64,000 nt of DNA, taken from assembly GCA_029582165.1 (NCBI GenBank), contig CM055884.1, positions 15,766,537 to 15,830,536 on the forward strand. Reading direction: 5' to 3'. This DNA comes from Portulaca oleracea (taxonomy: Eukaryota > Streptophyta > Magnoliopsida > Caryophyllales > Portulacaceae). The notes below the pieces were generated by a model that made no database searches, had not been told where the DNA came from, and saw only the letters and a list, made by a program, of their open reading frames with translations. This document shows, piece by piece, positions 9,138 to 19,619 of this stretch. A program made the position numbers and the translations under genes. Position 1 is the stretch's first letter. Every line of letters starts with the position of its first letter.

Positions 9138-10574
9138 TGATAAGTGCTTCTTGTATATATGAGAACTTGGTTGTTTTGATGAGAATTTGGGGAATATTTG
9201 ATTTGATTATGTTATTTTATACCCGAATTTCCCATATTACGCTTGGTTTGGAGTTTGGTGAGTTTTGTAGGGAATTTGTGAAGAATCGATGTAAACCGAG
9301 CCCAAAAAGCAAGTGTAGATCCAAGTTATGAGCTTAAAAGACCAAGAAGTGAGATGTTGGATCACCCAAGGCCCAAACAATGGCCCAAAGTACTCCTAGG
9401 CCTGAAAAAGACAAAGTGCGCGGGTGGTGTCTGCAGTGGCACGGGTAGTGCCTATGACCAGAACGTGAAGAATTGTGTGCAGTGAAGCGACACGGGTAGT
9501 GCCTAGGGGGGCACGGTCCGTGTCACTATGAGCACGGTCCGCACACCACCCCGCAGTCCGTGCCTCTCCTGTCTTTTCATTTTCGGCGGTTTTGAGTTGA
9601 TATTTGCCTATATTATGTTGATTTTCGGCCGAGTAGAAGAGGAATAATCATTCCACCATCATCCATTTCATGCCCTAATCATATCATTCATCATCCATAT
9701 TCCATTCCATCATTGAAGATTGAGAGAAGATTGAAGATCGAAGAGCAATTTGAACATACCTTGAAGTGGAGGAGCAAAAGTCCTCCATTGTTGATTCCTA
9801 GAAAGATTGTTCTTCACTTGGGTTTATTTCTCATTCTCTCATAGATTTTCATATGCTTTCTAGAATAGATTTCATTTGCTTTGTAGTTTTAAACATGAAT
9901 TGTGAGTAGTTCTTTTTAGTTTAGGGGATGAACCTTTGAAGTTGCTTGATGAATTGACTTTGTTGGATTGAATTATCATGAATTTAGTTTGTTTCAATCT
10001 ATTTGGTCTTTGAATTGAATTGTTATTGCTTTTGCTTGATCACCAATTGCATGCTAATAGGTTGTTGAATGAAGTACCGAAAGGAGAGGTTTGATTTAAA
10101 GCCTAGATTGAACTAGTTAAAATTATCTAGACATAGAAGTTTTAACTAGGGTTCTTGAGATAATTAGATCTTTAACCTTGACTAAATCGAAATAACCACG
10201 AAAGTAGGTGCTTGGTTAGTCTTGGCAATTCGCTCTAGTGGCAAAATCTCATTGCGAAGTATTCTATGCGATTATCGAACCTTGATTGTGCAAATTAATG
10301 AAATGAGAGTTCAATCCACATCGTTGATTCGTTATTTGACTTAGGTTTCATCCCCTAAACGCCTTTTTCCCTTGATTAAATCAGAAAAGTTTGTGTGAAT
10401 ATTCGTTTGTTTAGACTTTGATTGTGATTAGAGTTAGATTTAGTTGAGTCAAAACAAAAACCGGATCGACTTAGCGATCAACTAGGAGGCTAGTTCAGTG
10501 CGTTGAAAGGAAAAGTCCCTGTGGGAACGACCTTGATTTATGCTACAATTTCACCCGTGCACTTGCGGCTTATA
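9138..10574 (+). repeat. 5' LTR of the Athila-like element
   Basis: It matches 15406-16859 almost base for base apart from a few substitutions and a tandem-repeat length difference around 9510-9560. It starts TGATAAGTG; the end reads GGCTTATA instead of GGCTTATCA, so the last base is approximate. Confidence 0.9.
9511..9560. repeat. Short version of the GCACGGTCCGTGC palindrome array in the 5' LTR
   Basis: Two near-palindromes (GCACGGTCCGTGT at 9511 and GCACGGTCCGCAC at 9532) lie 21 bp apart. The 3' LTR has four such units at 15775-15850, so the array differs in length between the two LTRs of one element. Confidence 0.75.
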
Positions 10575-10581
10575 AAGTTTT

Positions 10582-10600
10582 TGGCGCCGTTGCCGGGGAC
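10582..10600 (+). other. Primer binding site complementary to tRNA-Asp
   Basis: TGGCGCCGTTGCCGGGGAC matches the complement of the plant tRNA-Asp 3' end as I recall it, and is the PBS typical of Athila elements. It lies a few bases after the LTR end and primes minus-strand cDNA synthesis. Confidence 0.85.
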
Positions 10601-10714
10601 TTTGTCCGTAGCCAGCCACTGAACGAATGCCCTAAGGTTGCCTAAGTCTTTAATTTTCTGTTTTGATTTTCCTTGGTGTTTTGGTTTTTGTCTTGCGAGG
10701 TTTACTCTACGTGC

Positions 10715-11873
10715 ATGCAAAAGGCTCCACTCTTTGAGCTTGATCCTGAAATCGAAAGAACCTTTCGCTCTCGGCGAAAGAAGCAAAAGTTAGAGCACGC
10801 CTGGAGAAGACAAGAAGAGAACTCTAAGCGAAAAAACACCATGTTCGGCGGTGGCGGCAGTGGAGAGCCTAGAATCACGCTTGGCTCCTATGTGATGCCA
10901 AATGTCACAAATCAACCCTCCGCCATTAATCCTCCAAGAGTGGCCTCTGACGATTTCGAGCTGAGGAGTTCACTCATCAATTTGGTGAAGGCCAACCCAT
11001 TCGATGGCCTCCCCAATGAAGATCCCAACCGGCACCTTCGCCTATTCAACCAAGCATGTGAGACCTTTAAGGCAAATGGTGCAACGCCCGATGCAATCAA
11101 GCTGCGATTGTTTCCCTTCTCACTTGAAGGGAAGGCTTATTCTTCCATCAAGCTCTGCCATCACCACTTTTGACCAACTTGCTAGCTTATTCTTGGCGAA
11201 GTACTTTCCTCCTAGCAAGTTGACGAGCCTCCGTAATCAAATCTCAACATTTGTCCAAGAGCCGGATGAGTCCCTCTATGAAGTGTGGGAGAGGTTCAAG
11301 GACCTCTTACGTCAATGCCCCCACCATGGTTTAGAACCATGGGTCCCGATCCAAGCTTTCTACAACGGGGTGGATGACAACTTGAGGGCCAACATCTTGG
11401 CGGCGGCGGGTGGCAACATCATGTCCAAAACAGTGGCGGAACTTCAAACTTTGATTGAGGAGATGGCAATCAATAGCTACCAGTGGTCAAAGCCCCGTTC
11501 CAAGAGAACGGGAGGTAAGTATGAAGTTGATGCTATTTCTATGTTGAATGCTAAGTTGGATGCCATGACTAAGAAGATGGATTTGTTGAATGTGTATGCT
11601 CCCGGTCCCCTACCCTGTGCGTCGTGTCAATCATATGAGCATGAGACCTTGAATTGTCCCAGTGGGTTGGTTAGCAATGAATCGACCGAAGTGGTTAACT
11701 ATGTTGGTAACCCTTCTCATAGGCAAAACTTTGACCCTTTTTCCAATACTTACAATCCCGGTTTTAGGTTCCACCCGAACTTTTCTTACCGGAATAATAA
11801 CCAAATGGGTCAACCCCAAGGACAAAGACAACCCCAAGCACCTCCACCACAAGCTCCCAAAAGCCTAACCTAG
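10715..11873 (+). pseudogene. Athila-like gag (capsid and nucleocapsid), one frameshift
   Basis: The likely start is ATG at 10715 (MQKAPLFELDPEIERTF), matching the usual Athila Gag opening. The capsid core follows with 'FELRSSLINLVKANPFDGLP' and 'DAIKLRLFPFSLEGKA'. A frameshift near 11145 moves the reading frame; the rest ('TFDQLASLFLAKYFPPSK', 'ESLYEVWERFKDLLRQCPHH') runs to 11873. A zinc knuckle of the form C-X2-C-X4-H-X4-C is at about 11616-11660 (CASCQSYEHETLNC). A glutamine/proline-rich tail ends at a TAG. Gag packages the element's RNA; this copy could not be made without frameshifting. Confidence 0.85.
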
Positions 11874-11890
11874 AGGCTATAATACAAGCT

Positions 11891-13378
11891 TTGATGTTGT
11901 CTCAACAACATCATCAACAACGGCAACTTGAGCATCAACAAAGACAAGATGAGGTGATTAAGGCCCTAGCTACTAAAGTTGACCTTATGAGCACCTACAC
12001 TCAAATGCTTGAGAATCAAATTGCCATTCAAGCTGGTACCTCCACTACCCCTCCGGGAATGCTTCCCGGAAAGCCCGAACCTAACCCTAAGGAGCAATGT
12101 AATGCCATTATTTTGAGGAGTGGGACACAATATGAGGGACCTAGCGTGCCAAATACCAAGCATGGGGGAGTAGTGGTTGAGAAAGAGGTTGAGAAGCCTA
12201 GTGAGAATGTTGTTAGTTTTGAAAGAGAAAGACCTTGAGTGAGCATTCAAAAGAGAACACCGAAACCCGACCTTCATCTCCACCTAGAATTTACAAACCA
12301 CCGTTACCCTTTCCTCAAAGATATGCTAAGGCTAAATTTGATGCAAAATTCGGCAAGTTCTTTAATATGTTAAAGCAATTGAATGCGAATGTGCCGTTTT
12401 TGGATGTTTTATCTCAAATGCCTTTGTATGCAAAGTTTTTGAAAGAAATCCTCTCTAAAAAGAGGAAAATTGATGAAATTGAGGAAGTTGCTTTGACTGA
12501 AGAATGTAGTTCTGTGGTTCTTAACAAGCTTACTCCTAAGCTTAAGGACCCGGGAAGCTTTAGTATTCCATGTGGCCTAGGTAGCTTAAACGTTGATCGA
12601 GCTTTGTGTGATGTGGGTTCTAGTGTAAGCTTAATGCCCTATTCTTTGTATGAACGGTTGAACCTAGGAGAGTTGAGACCAACTACCATGTCATTGCAAA
12701 TGGCGGATCGTTCTATCAAGTACCCTAAGGGTATTTTGGAGGACTTTCCCCTTAAGGTGGGTGATTGCTATGTCTTAGATTGATTTTGTCATCCTTGATA
12801 TGCCCGAATATTCCCGTACCCAAATCATTTTGGGGAGACCTTTTCTTGCTACCGTAGGGTGTGTCATAGATGTACAATGTGGGAAGATGAAGTTTAGGAT
12901 AGGGGAACATAAACTTGAGTTTGATTTATTTCGTGATGTTTTGCCACGTGGCGTTTCCCCTTGCTTTGGTGTTGATGTGTTTGGTGAGAAGGATAAGAAT
13001 GTTGATGGTTTGATTTGTGAAAAGAAAGATGATGGTGTGCATGTAGTGGAGAGTGAAAAGCTTGAGAAATCTCGTGACCATTCTGTTGAAAATTCTTGTG
13101 GTTTATTTATTGATAAAGGCCATGAACTTAGCGATGCGAGGATGGGGATAAAAGAAATTTTGCCCCCACCGAACATCATCAAGAACGTGCCTTATGGTAT
13201 TAACAAGGGTGCTTTCGATGATTTTTTCAGGTTTGATGATGGTGATCCCTCCATTTCTGAAGGAGGTGATGGGTTTGACCCAAACTGTAGGGTCAATTTG
13301 AAGATGTTTGAAGGTACTTTACAAGATGGAGCTCCTAAAGCCCTTGGCTATGGAGTTATAGACTATCCACCGGGTTGA
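11891..13378 (+). pseudogene. Athila-like Gag tail and aspartic protease region, frameshifted; pol absent
   Basis: Three consecutive open stretches (11891-12238, 12235-12783, 12800-13378) continue Gag-Pro. The first has a glutamine-rich coil and 'NPKEQCNAIILRSG', an Athila landmark. The second contains the retropepsin-like site 'RALCDVGSSVSLMPYSLY', a DVGSS form of the usual D-[LT]-G-[AS] motif. The third has 'SRTQIILGRPFLATVGCVID', the C-terminal protease landmark 'ILGRPFL'. The frame ends at 13376-13378 and no RT, RNase H or integrase follows. The small offsets at 12235 and 12784-12800 are single frameshifts. Confidence 0.85.
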
Positions 13379-15390
13379 GAGGTACCTTGTCCAGCTTAGG
13401 ACATTAAACAAGCGCTTCTTGGGAGGCAACCCAAGCTTTTTCGACTTTATTTTTTTTTATTTTTTTTTAGGATTTTCTAGAATTTTTCCTTATTTTTCTT
13501 CTTTTTATTTTTGATTCTTCTAGATTTGTGTTTTCTTCCTTTGCTTCTCGAGTGATGTTTCGCATTGCGGACAATGCTCGGTTCAAGCATGGGGGGATTT
13601 GTGTAACTTTTTGTGGATATGTGTGTTTTGAGTCGTTTTTATTTTTGAGTTTTAACTTGTTTTGAGTCTTTTTCTTTTGTTTTGTTTTTATTTTCTCTGT
13701 TTTCTAGATTTGCTTGATGTTTTAATTTCCTCTTTTTGTAGTTCGTTTTCGTTTTCTTATTTTCTTATTTTCATTTTGAGGCTTGTAAAAAGTTTTTAAA
13801 AAAAATTGAAAAAATCAGAAAATAAAAAAAAAAGACTGTTTGATATAGGATTTGGCGTGATAGTTTTCTTTTGACTTGATTTGATCCTGTATAGGCCGTT
13901 TGTGAAAGACTGTGAGTTGACATGAGTTGTGAAGCTAATTGTTGTGAGAATTGTGCTAGGATAGTAAGACCGATTGCCTTTGTTTCTATAGTAAGAGTGA
14001 GTTGTGCATATGCATATCTTTTTAAACTAGGTAATGATTGTTGAGCGCTACCCGTGAGTTCACATAAGCCTAAAAGAAAAGACTAATCATTTTTATTAGT
14101 CTAATTTCCATGAGTGACTCACCATTGTTGCATCCTCCTTCATTTGCTTTGCATCTCCTTGAAATTTCTATGCGTTGTACATTGACAATGTGATAGAGGC
14201 ATTAGGATTTTAACCCGCAAGCCTTGACCACCCGTTTACATCAGAATATCCTTAGTTAGCCCTTTCTTGCCTTGACTTTCTCTTTTCTTGAACCCATATT
14301 ATGAGCCTTGGCCGATTATATATTTCCTACCCTAAAGCCATTGCTTGAAATGAGTTGAGTATGAAGTTGGGTTGATTAAGGTTACTTTGGTGGTTTGGTT
14401 TGTGATGGGGAATTGGTTTGAGTTGTAAATATTGATCTGATTCCCCAAGTCATGTACATTGAAGTTGTTGGGTAGAGTTGGAACTTGCCTAGTGAGTTGT
14501 ATATAAGTGTGAGTTTGTTTGTTTTTGTGTGTGTTTTATTCAAAGAAAAAAAAAGAGAAAAAGAAAAGAAAAAAGGGGAAAAATATAGAAGAAAGAAAAA
14601 AAAGAGAAAAAAATCGGAGAAATTCCGGAAAAAAGAAGAAAAAGAGAATAAAGTGTTTGACATTGTGTTTCTTTTGTTTTGAGGCAAGTTTCCAATTGTT
14701 TGTCGGGTTGATTTGGATTGATTTTAAGTGGTAAGAGTGTATGTATGAATTGGTGCGACATAATTTCAAGCTTTGGCTTTTAGCTCCACAATTCCCAAAT
14801 ATTTTCCACTCCTTACCCTTAACCTTAGCCCCGTTACAACCCGTGAAAGTCCTCTTGATTGTCATTGTTGCTTTGCAAATTGCGGTGGAGAGTTGAGATT
14901 CTTAGCAAGTACGTGGTTGGTTGTGGCTTTGGTTTGAGTATTTGAGCGAACTTTCAATGATTTTTCATATTTAAACACATGAGAGGAGTGTTTCCACATT
15001 CCCAGAAAGTGAGTTTGCTCTTCATTCTTACCTAGTTTCATGCTTAATATGTGCCTTCTTATCTCATTCGGTGATTAAGGGTGATTGGTTGAACTTGATG
15101 AGTACCATTCTTGAATAATTTGTCTTCATTTACTTGTGTAAATTGGCTTTTCTTTTTCACTCTCGGGCTGTACTTTAGATTAGATTGGGTTGATTGAATG
15201 TTCTATCTTTGCCATACTTAAGAGTTGTAATTATACAAAAAAGTTTTCGTTTTCGTTAATTTTTACTTTTGAGTCTTTATTTTTGCTTGAGTTCTTTGAG
15301 TCTTTTTGTCCCGTTTTCTTTTATTTTCTTTTATTTTCTTTCTTTGCCTTTCCTTTTGAGTTTGGACTTGCTTAGGGACAAGCAAGGACT
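13379..15390 (+). other. 3' untranslated region of the Athila-like element
   Basis: About 2 kb without a credible gene. It begins with the Athila-type block AAACAAGCGCTTCTTGGG. T-rich DNA follows (13440-13850), then a conserved-looking segment (14040-15060), and a purine-rich tract of A/G (14540-14660) that looks coding only by composition. Where autonomous Athila elements have pol and an env-like gene, this copy has neither. Confidence 0.75.
13418..13435 (+). promoter_or_regulatory. Conserved hairpin just after the Gag-Pro stop
   Basis: CTTGGGAGGCAACCCAAG forms a 6 bp stem with a 6-base loop, 40 bp after the stop codon. I recognise the surrounding AAACAAGCGCT...GGGAGGCAACCCA block as recurrent in Athila elements. 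Its role is not known to me. Confidence 0.55.
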
Positions 15391-15405
15391 AAGCATAGGG
15401 GATTT
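15391..15405 (+). other. Polypurine tract of the Athila-like element
   Basis: The purine-rich stretch AAGCATAGGGGATTT immediately precedes the 3' LTR start TGATAAG at 15406. It is the expected primer site for plus-strand DNA synthesis. Confidence 0.6.
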
Positions 15406-16859
15406 TGATAAGTGCTTCTTGTATATATGAGAACTTGGTTGTTTTGATGAGAATTTGGGGAATATTTGATTTGATTATGTTATTTTATACCCGAATTTCC
15501 CATATTACGCTTGGTTTGGAGTTTGGTGAGTTTTGTAGGGAATTTGTGAAGAATCGATGTAAACCGAGCCCAAAAAGCAAGTGTAGATCCAAGTTATGAG
15601 CTTAAAAGACCAAGAAGTGAGATGTTGGATCACCCAAGGCCCAAACAATGGCCCAAAGTACTCCTAGGCTGAAAAGACGATGCACGGGTGGTGTCTGCAG
15701 TGGCACGGGTAGTGCCTATGACCAGAACGTGAAGAATTGTGTGCAGTGAAGCGACACGGGTAGTGCCTAGGGGGGCACGGTCCGTGTCACTATGAGCACG
15801 GTCCGTGCTACCCTTGGCACGGTCCGTGCCTCCCCTGGCACGGTCCGTGCCTCTCCTGTCTTTTCATTTTCGGCGGTTTTGAGTTGATATTTGCCTATAT
15901 TATGTTGATTTTCGGCCGAGTAGAAGAGGAATAATCATTCCACCATCATCCATTTCATGCCCTAATCATATCATTCATCATCCATATTCCATTCCATCAT
16001 TGAAGATTGAGAGAAGATTGAAGATCGAAGAGCAATTTGAACATACCTTGAAGTGGAGGAGCAAAAGTCCTCCATTGTTGATTCCTAGCAAGATTGTTCT
16101 TCACTTGGGTTTATTTCTCATTCTCTCATAGATTTTCATATGCTTTCTAGAATAGATTTCATTTGCTTTGTAGTTTTAAACATGAATTGTGAGTAGTTCT
16201 TTTTAGTTTAGGGGATGAACCTTTGATGTTGCTTGATGAATTGACTTTGTTGGATTGAATTATCATGAATTTAGTTTGTTTCAATCTATTTGGTATTTGA
16301 ATTGAATTGTTATTGCTTTTGCTTGATCACCAATTGCATGCTAATAGGTTGTTGAATGAAGTACCGAAAGGAGAAGTTTGATTACCCGAAAACCTAGATT
16401 GAACTAGTTAAAATTATCTAGACATAGAAGTTTTAACTAGGGTTCTTGAGATAATTAGATCTTTAACCTTGACTAAATCGAAATAACCACGAAAGTAGGT
16501 GCTTGGTTAGTCTTGGCAATTCGCTCTAGTGGCAAAATCTCATTGCGAAGTATTCTATGCGATTATCGAACCTTGATTGTGCAAATTAATGAAATGAGAG
16601 TTCAATCCACATCGTTGATTCGTTATTTGACTTAGGTTTCATCCCCTGAACGCCTTTTTCCCTTGATTAAATCAGAAAAGTTTGTGTGAATATTCGTTTG
16701 TTTAGACTTTGATTGTGATTAGAGTTAGATTTAGTTAAGTCAAAACAAAAACCGGATCGACTTAGCGATCAACTAGGAGGCTAGTTCAGTGCGTTGAAAG
16801 GAAAAGTCCCAGTGGGAACGACCTTGATTTATGCTACAATTTCACCTTGCGGCTTATCA
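15406..16859 (+). repeat. 3' LTR of the Athila-like element
   Basis: Starts TGATAAGTGC and ends GGCTTATCA, giving the 7 bp inverted ends TGATAAG/CTTATCA. It is followed by the target duplication gcatg at 16860-16864. It contains four 21 bp units with a GCACGGTCCGTGC core at 15775-15850. Confidence 0.95.
15775..15850. repeat. Tandem 21 bp palindrome array in the 3' LTR
   Basis: GCACGGTCCGTGC or its one-base variant starts at 15775, 15796, 15817 and 15838, a strict 21 bp period. Each is a 6+6 inverted repeat about a central T. Confidence 0.85.
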
Positions 16860-16864
16860 GCATG
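16860..16864. repeat. Right target-site duplication of the Athila-like element (gcatg)
   Basis: Matches 9133-9137 exactly and abuts the 3' LTR end CTTATCA. Confidence 0.95.
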
Positions 16865-17279
16865 CTCGGCAATCTCTCGGTCGATCCCAGGCATGTCCTT
16901 GTAAGACTAGGCAAAGACGTCGATAAACTCTCTCAAGAGAGCAGAGAACTCCTGTTGTTCCCCTTGGGTTAATGATTTGCCGATTTTCAATTCCCGGGGA
17001 GTTTCAGGCGTCCCCACATTGATAGTGATGGTTTCTTCAACCGCTGACATATGATTCTCGCGTTCATTCATGGCTCGTATTAATTCTTTAAAGTCTTTTA
17101 AAGGTTAAGCATCAAATTTCTGATTATTAGCGCAACAAAAAGATGAAGAACAAGAATACTCAGAAAGGTTCACTTTATTGAAAGCAGAAATGGATACAGA
17201 CTCATAAGATATGGGGCTGATCCCAGCTGATTCAGACTCAACTATAGACCCACTAGTGCTCAGACAAGACCTTACAAGG
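16865..17279 (-). pseudogene. Remnant of element 0 protease-RT linker between two nested insertions
   Basis: On the minus strand this reads 'AFNKVNLSEYS' and 'PRELKIGKSLTQGEQQEFSA', then 'KDMPGIDREIAEHA'. These parallel element 1 around 37370-37600 ('SAFNKMNLSAYS', 'SSLTAKEQVAFTEF', 'EDMPRIDREIAEHT'). A stop replaces Trp after 'FIDVFA'. It is the piece of pol trapped between the Athila-like and CRM-like insertions. Confidence 0.8.
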
Positions 17280-17284
17280 TTCTC
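17280..17284. repeat. Left target-site duplication of the CRM-like element (ttctc)
   Basis: ttctc precedes TGATGCATATC at 17285 and is repeated at 19615-19619 after the 3' LTR end GCATCA. Confidence 0.9.
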
Positions 17285-17309
17285 TGATGCATATCATACT
17301 TCAATGCAT

Positions 17310-19038
17310 ATCACACAAGAGGGAAGGCCAATAGCCTACTTTAGCGAGAAGTTGAATGATGCCAAAAGGAAGTTTAGTACATATGACAAGGAGTTCTATG
17401 CCATTATAAGAGCTCTTGAGCATTGGAGGCATTATCTACTAAGTGGAGAGTTTATTCTACATAGTGATCATGAAGCTCTCAAGTTTATCCAAGGCCAACA
17501 CAAGCTTAACCCACGACATGCAAAATGGGTTGAATTTATGCAAGCTTTTCAGTTTGTGATCAAGCATAAGGCCGGGCATTTGAACAAGGGCGCCGATGCT
17601 CTTTCGAGAAGGTACTTACTTACATATGTTCTTGATTCTAACATTGCTGGATTTGAACATATTAAGGACTTATATCGAGATGATCAAGATTTCAAAGAAG
17701 TATATGAATTGGCAAAGAAACATCCTCATGAAATGTTTCATATTGAAGATGGTTTCTTATTCAAAGGAAATCAATTATGTATACCAAGGACCTCATTGCG
17801 CGAATTGTTGATTCAAGAAGTTCATGGAGGCGCCTTGACGGGTCATTTTGGTATAGAGAAGACTTATTTGATGTTGAGAGATTATTACTTTTGGCCTAGC
17901 ATGGTGAAGGATGTTGAGCATATTGTTAAGAGATGTGGTACTTGCAATCTTGCTAAGTCACATGTGTTACCACAAGGCTTGTATACACCGCTACCTATTC
18001 CATATCACCCTTGGGAAGATGTGAGTTTAGACTTCATTGTGGGTCTACCTCGAACTCAAAGAGGTAAGGATTCTATTATGGTGGTTGTAGATCGATTTTC
18101 AAAGATGGCGCATTTTGTACCTTGCAACACTACATATGATGCTACGAAAGTTGCTACCTTATATTTTGATGAAATTGTGAAGTTGCATGGCATACCCAAG
18201 ACTATGGTGAGTGATAGGGACTCTAAGTTTCTAAGTCACTTTTGGGTTACTCTTTGGAAGAAGATGGGAACAAGGCTCAAGTTTAGCACAGCTTGTCATC
18301 CACAAACGGATGGACAAACGGAGGTAGTCAATCGAACCTTGGGAGCCTTGTTGAGGACATTGGTGAATAAAGAAAAGAAGAGTTGGGATACTTTGTTGAG
18401 CATTGCCGAGTTTGCATATAATAGAAGTCCTAATCGTGCTACAAAGTTATCTCCATTTGAAGTTGTCTATGGAAGAAATCCTCTTAAACCCATGGATTTA
18501 TCTCCTATCTCTACATCTACGAAGTTTAGTTTTGAAGCAAGTAAAAGAGGAGATTAAGAAGTCGCATGAGGAAGTTCGTGAGAAGATTAAGAGATATACT
18601 CAAAAGGTTGAAGAGAAAGTGAATCAAAAGAGGAAGAAAGTTATATTCAAGCCTGGAGATTTAGTATGGTTACACTTGAAGAAAGAGAGATTTCCAAGTA
18701 AGAGAAAAGGGAAATTGAAACCGAGAGGTGAAGGTCCTTATGAGGTCTTAGAAAGACTTGGTGATAACGCTTATCGTTTGAAGATGGAAGATGAGTATGA
18801 AGGAAGTTGTACTTTCAATGTGTGTGATCTTAAGCCCTATTATAATGAAGATGAAGAAATTCCAAGTTTGAGGGCAAACTCTTTTCAAGAAAGGGAGAAT
18901 GATGCATATCATACTTCAATGCATCAGGAGGAAGCCCTAAAGGACCTTACCAGTCTGCTACAAACTGTTTCAAGTGGTTATGTCGCGAATATCTCCAAAA
19001 CTAAGGGACTTTTGAGCTCCTTATCTCAAGAGTCTTGA
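17310..19038 (+). pseudogene. CRM-like partial RNase H plus integrase, one frameshift, ending inside the 3' LTR
   Basis: The reading frame opens in residual element 0 and LTR sequence and enters RNase H at 'TQEGRPIAYFSEKL', so the first catalytic Asp of RNase H is lost. 'HSDHEALKFI' and 'KAGHLNKGADALSRR' finish that domain. Integrase has the HHCC part (VHGG, GHFG, CGTC), then 'SLDFIVGLPRT', 'MVSDRDSKFLS' and 'GQTEVVNRTLG', giving D, D and E. A frameshift near 18533 moves the C-terminal part. That part carries 'FKPGDLVWLHLKKERFPSKR' and 'RGEGPYEVLE', and it continues about 138 bp into the LTR before TGA at 19036. That overrun is typical of CRM elements. Confidence 0.8.
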
Positions 19039-19614
19039 AGTTCTCATTTAGCTATGTGGAAGGGTTATTCCTTATGTACATTTTGGTTTTTGAATCTTTA
19101 GTATTGGAGTTGTATTTTAGGAGATATTGTATTTTCTTTAAAGGGCCTTGTCGCCTAAAGGGCCTTGTCAGGGTAATGCGGCCTTGCTGGCCTTGCTGGG
19201 GTGACGCGCCTATAGGGAGGGGTTTTCCTATTTCTATAAATAGACCCCTTGGGTCTCTTGTAAAGACACATTCATTCATATTGATAATAAACACAAATCT
19301 CTCTAAAGTTGATGCTTTAGTTTCTCTCTAGTTTTGGCTAGAAAACGAATTGCCTTTGGGTTTTTCGTGTGAAATCTTCTCTTCTAATCCAAGATTGAGC
19401 ATTCTTGGGTGGTGACAGGAGGAGTAGGAGCTCTTGAAGATTGTGGTGTGTCTGTATCAATCCGAAGAGTTTCGTTGCTCAATTCTATCAAGTTTCCGCT
19501 GTTCAGTTCGCTGTAAAGGTCCTTATCTGATTCATCTCTTGCAAGTTCTTACTTGTGTTTTCGATCCGTGTTCTTTCTTGGCATTTTGGTTGTCTTGTGA
19601 TCCATTATGCATCA
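18900..19614 (+). repeat. 3' LTR of the CRM-like element
   Basis: It begins TGATGCATATC, identical for 25 bp to the left end at 17285, and ends ATGCATCA before ttctc. A TATA box CTATAAATAG lies at 19234-19243. Short repeated phrases GGGCCTTGTC/GGCCTTGCTG occur at 19141-19200. Confidence 0.85.
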
Positions 19615-19619
19615 TTCTC
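19615..19619. repeat. Right target-site duplication of the CRM-like element (ttctc)
   Basis: Exact match to 17280-17284, directly after the LTR end. Confidence 0.9.

Larger units (their letters stand above)
9138..16859 (+). mobile_element. Athila-like LTR retrotransposon lacking pol, nested in element 0
   Basis: The 7,722 bp element has LTRs of about 1.44 kb beginning TGATAAGTGC and ending GGCTTATCA, a tRNA-Asp-type PBS, a Gag and protease region, a 2 kb 3' UTR and a purine-rich tract. The Gag phrases 'NPFDGLPNEDPNRHL' and 'IKLRLFPFSLEGKA' and the 'NAIILRSG' phrase are typical of Athila. No RT, RNase H or integrase is present, so it is a non-autonomous form. The LTRs look nearly identical by eye over most of their length, implying a fairly recent insertion. 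Confidence 0.9.
17285..19614 (+). mobile_element. CRM-like Ty3 chromovirus with large internal deletion
   Basis: The insert is only 2,330 bp and is flanked by ttctc duplications. Its left end is just the first 25 bp of the LTR (TGATGCATATCATACTTCAA and five more). This is fused directly to the middle of RNase H; integrase and a complete 715 bp 3' LTR follow. The rest of the 5' LTR, the PBS, gag, protease and RT are gone. The integrase wording ('GLPRTQRGKDSIMVVVDRF', 'SATFNV'-like 'SCTFNVCDLKPYYNEDEE') and the reading frame running into the 3' LTR fit the CRM clade; Reina is the alternative. Confidence 0.85.

Noticed and set aside
9137..9331. Small open frame, repeated identically at 15405-15599
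   Set aside because: It lies at the start of the two Athila LTRs, so the duplication is the LTR pair and not a duplicated gene.
14485..14734. Lys/Glu-rich open frames and their Phe-rich reverse frames
   Set aside because: They arise from an A/G-rich tract in the Athila-like 3' UTR; composition alone explains them and there is no start context or domain.
17211..17309. N-terminal extension of the RNase H-integrase frame starting MGLIPADSDS
   Set aside because: This part is element 0 DNA read on the wrong strand plus 25 bp of CRM LTR; the fusion frame is accidental.
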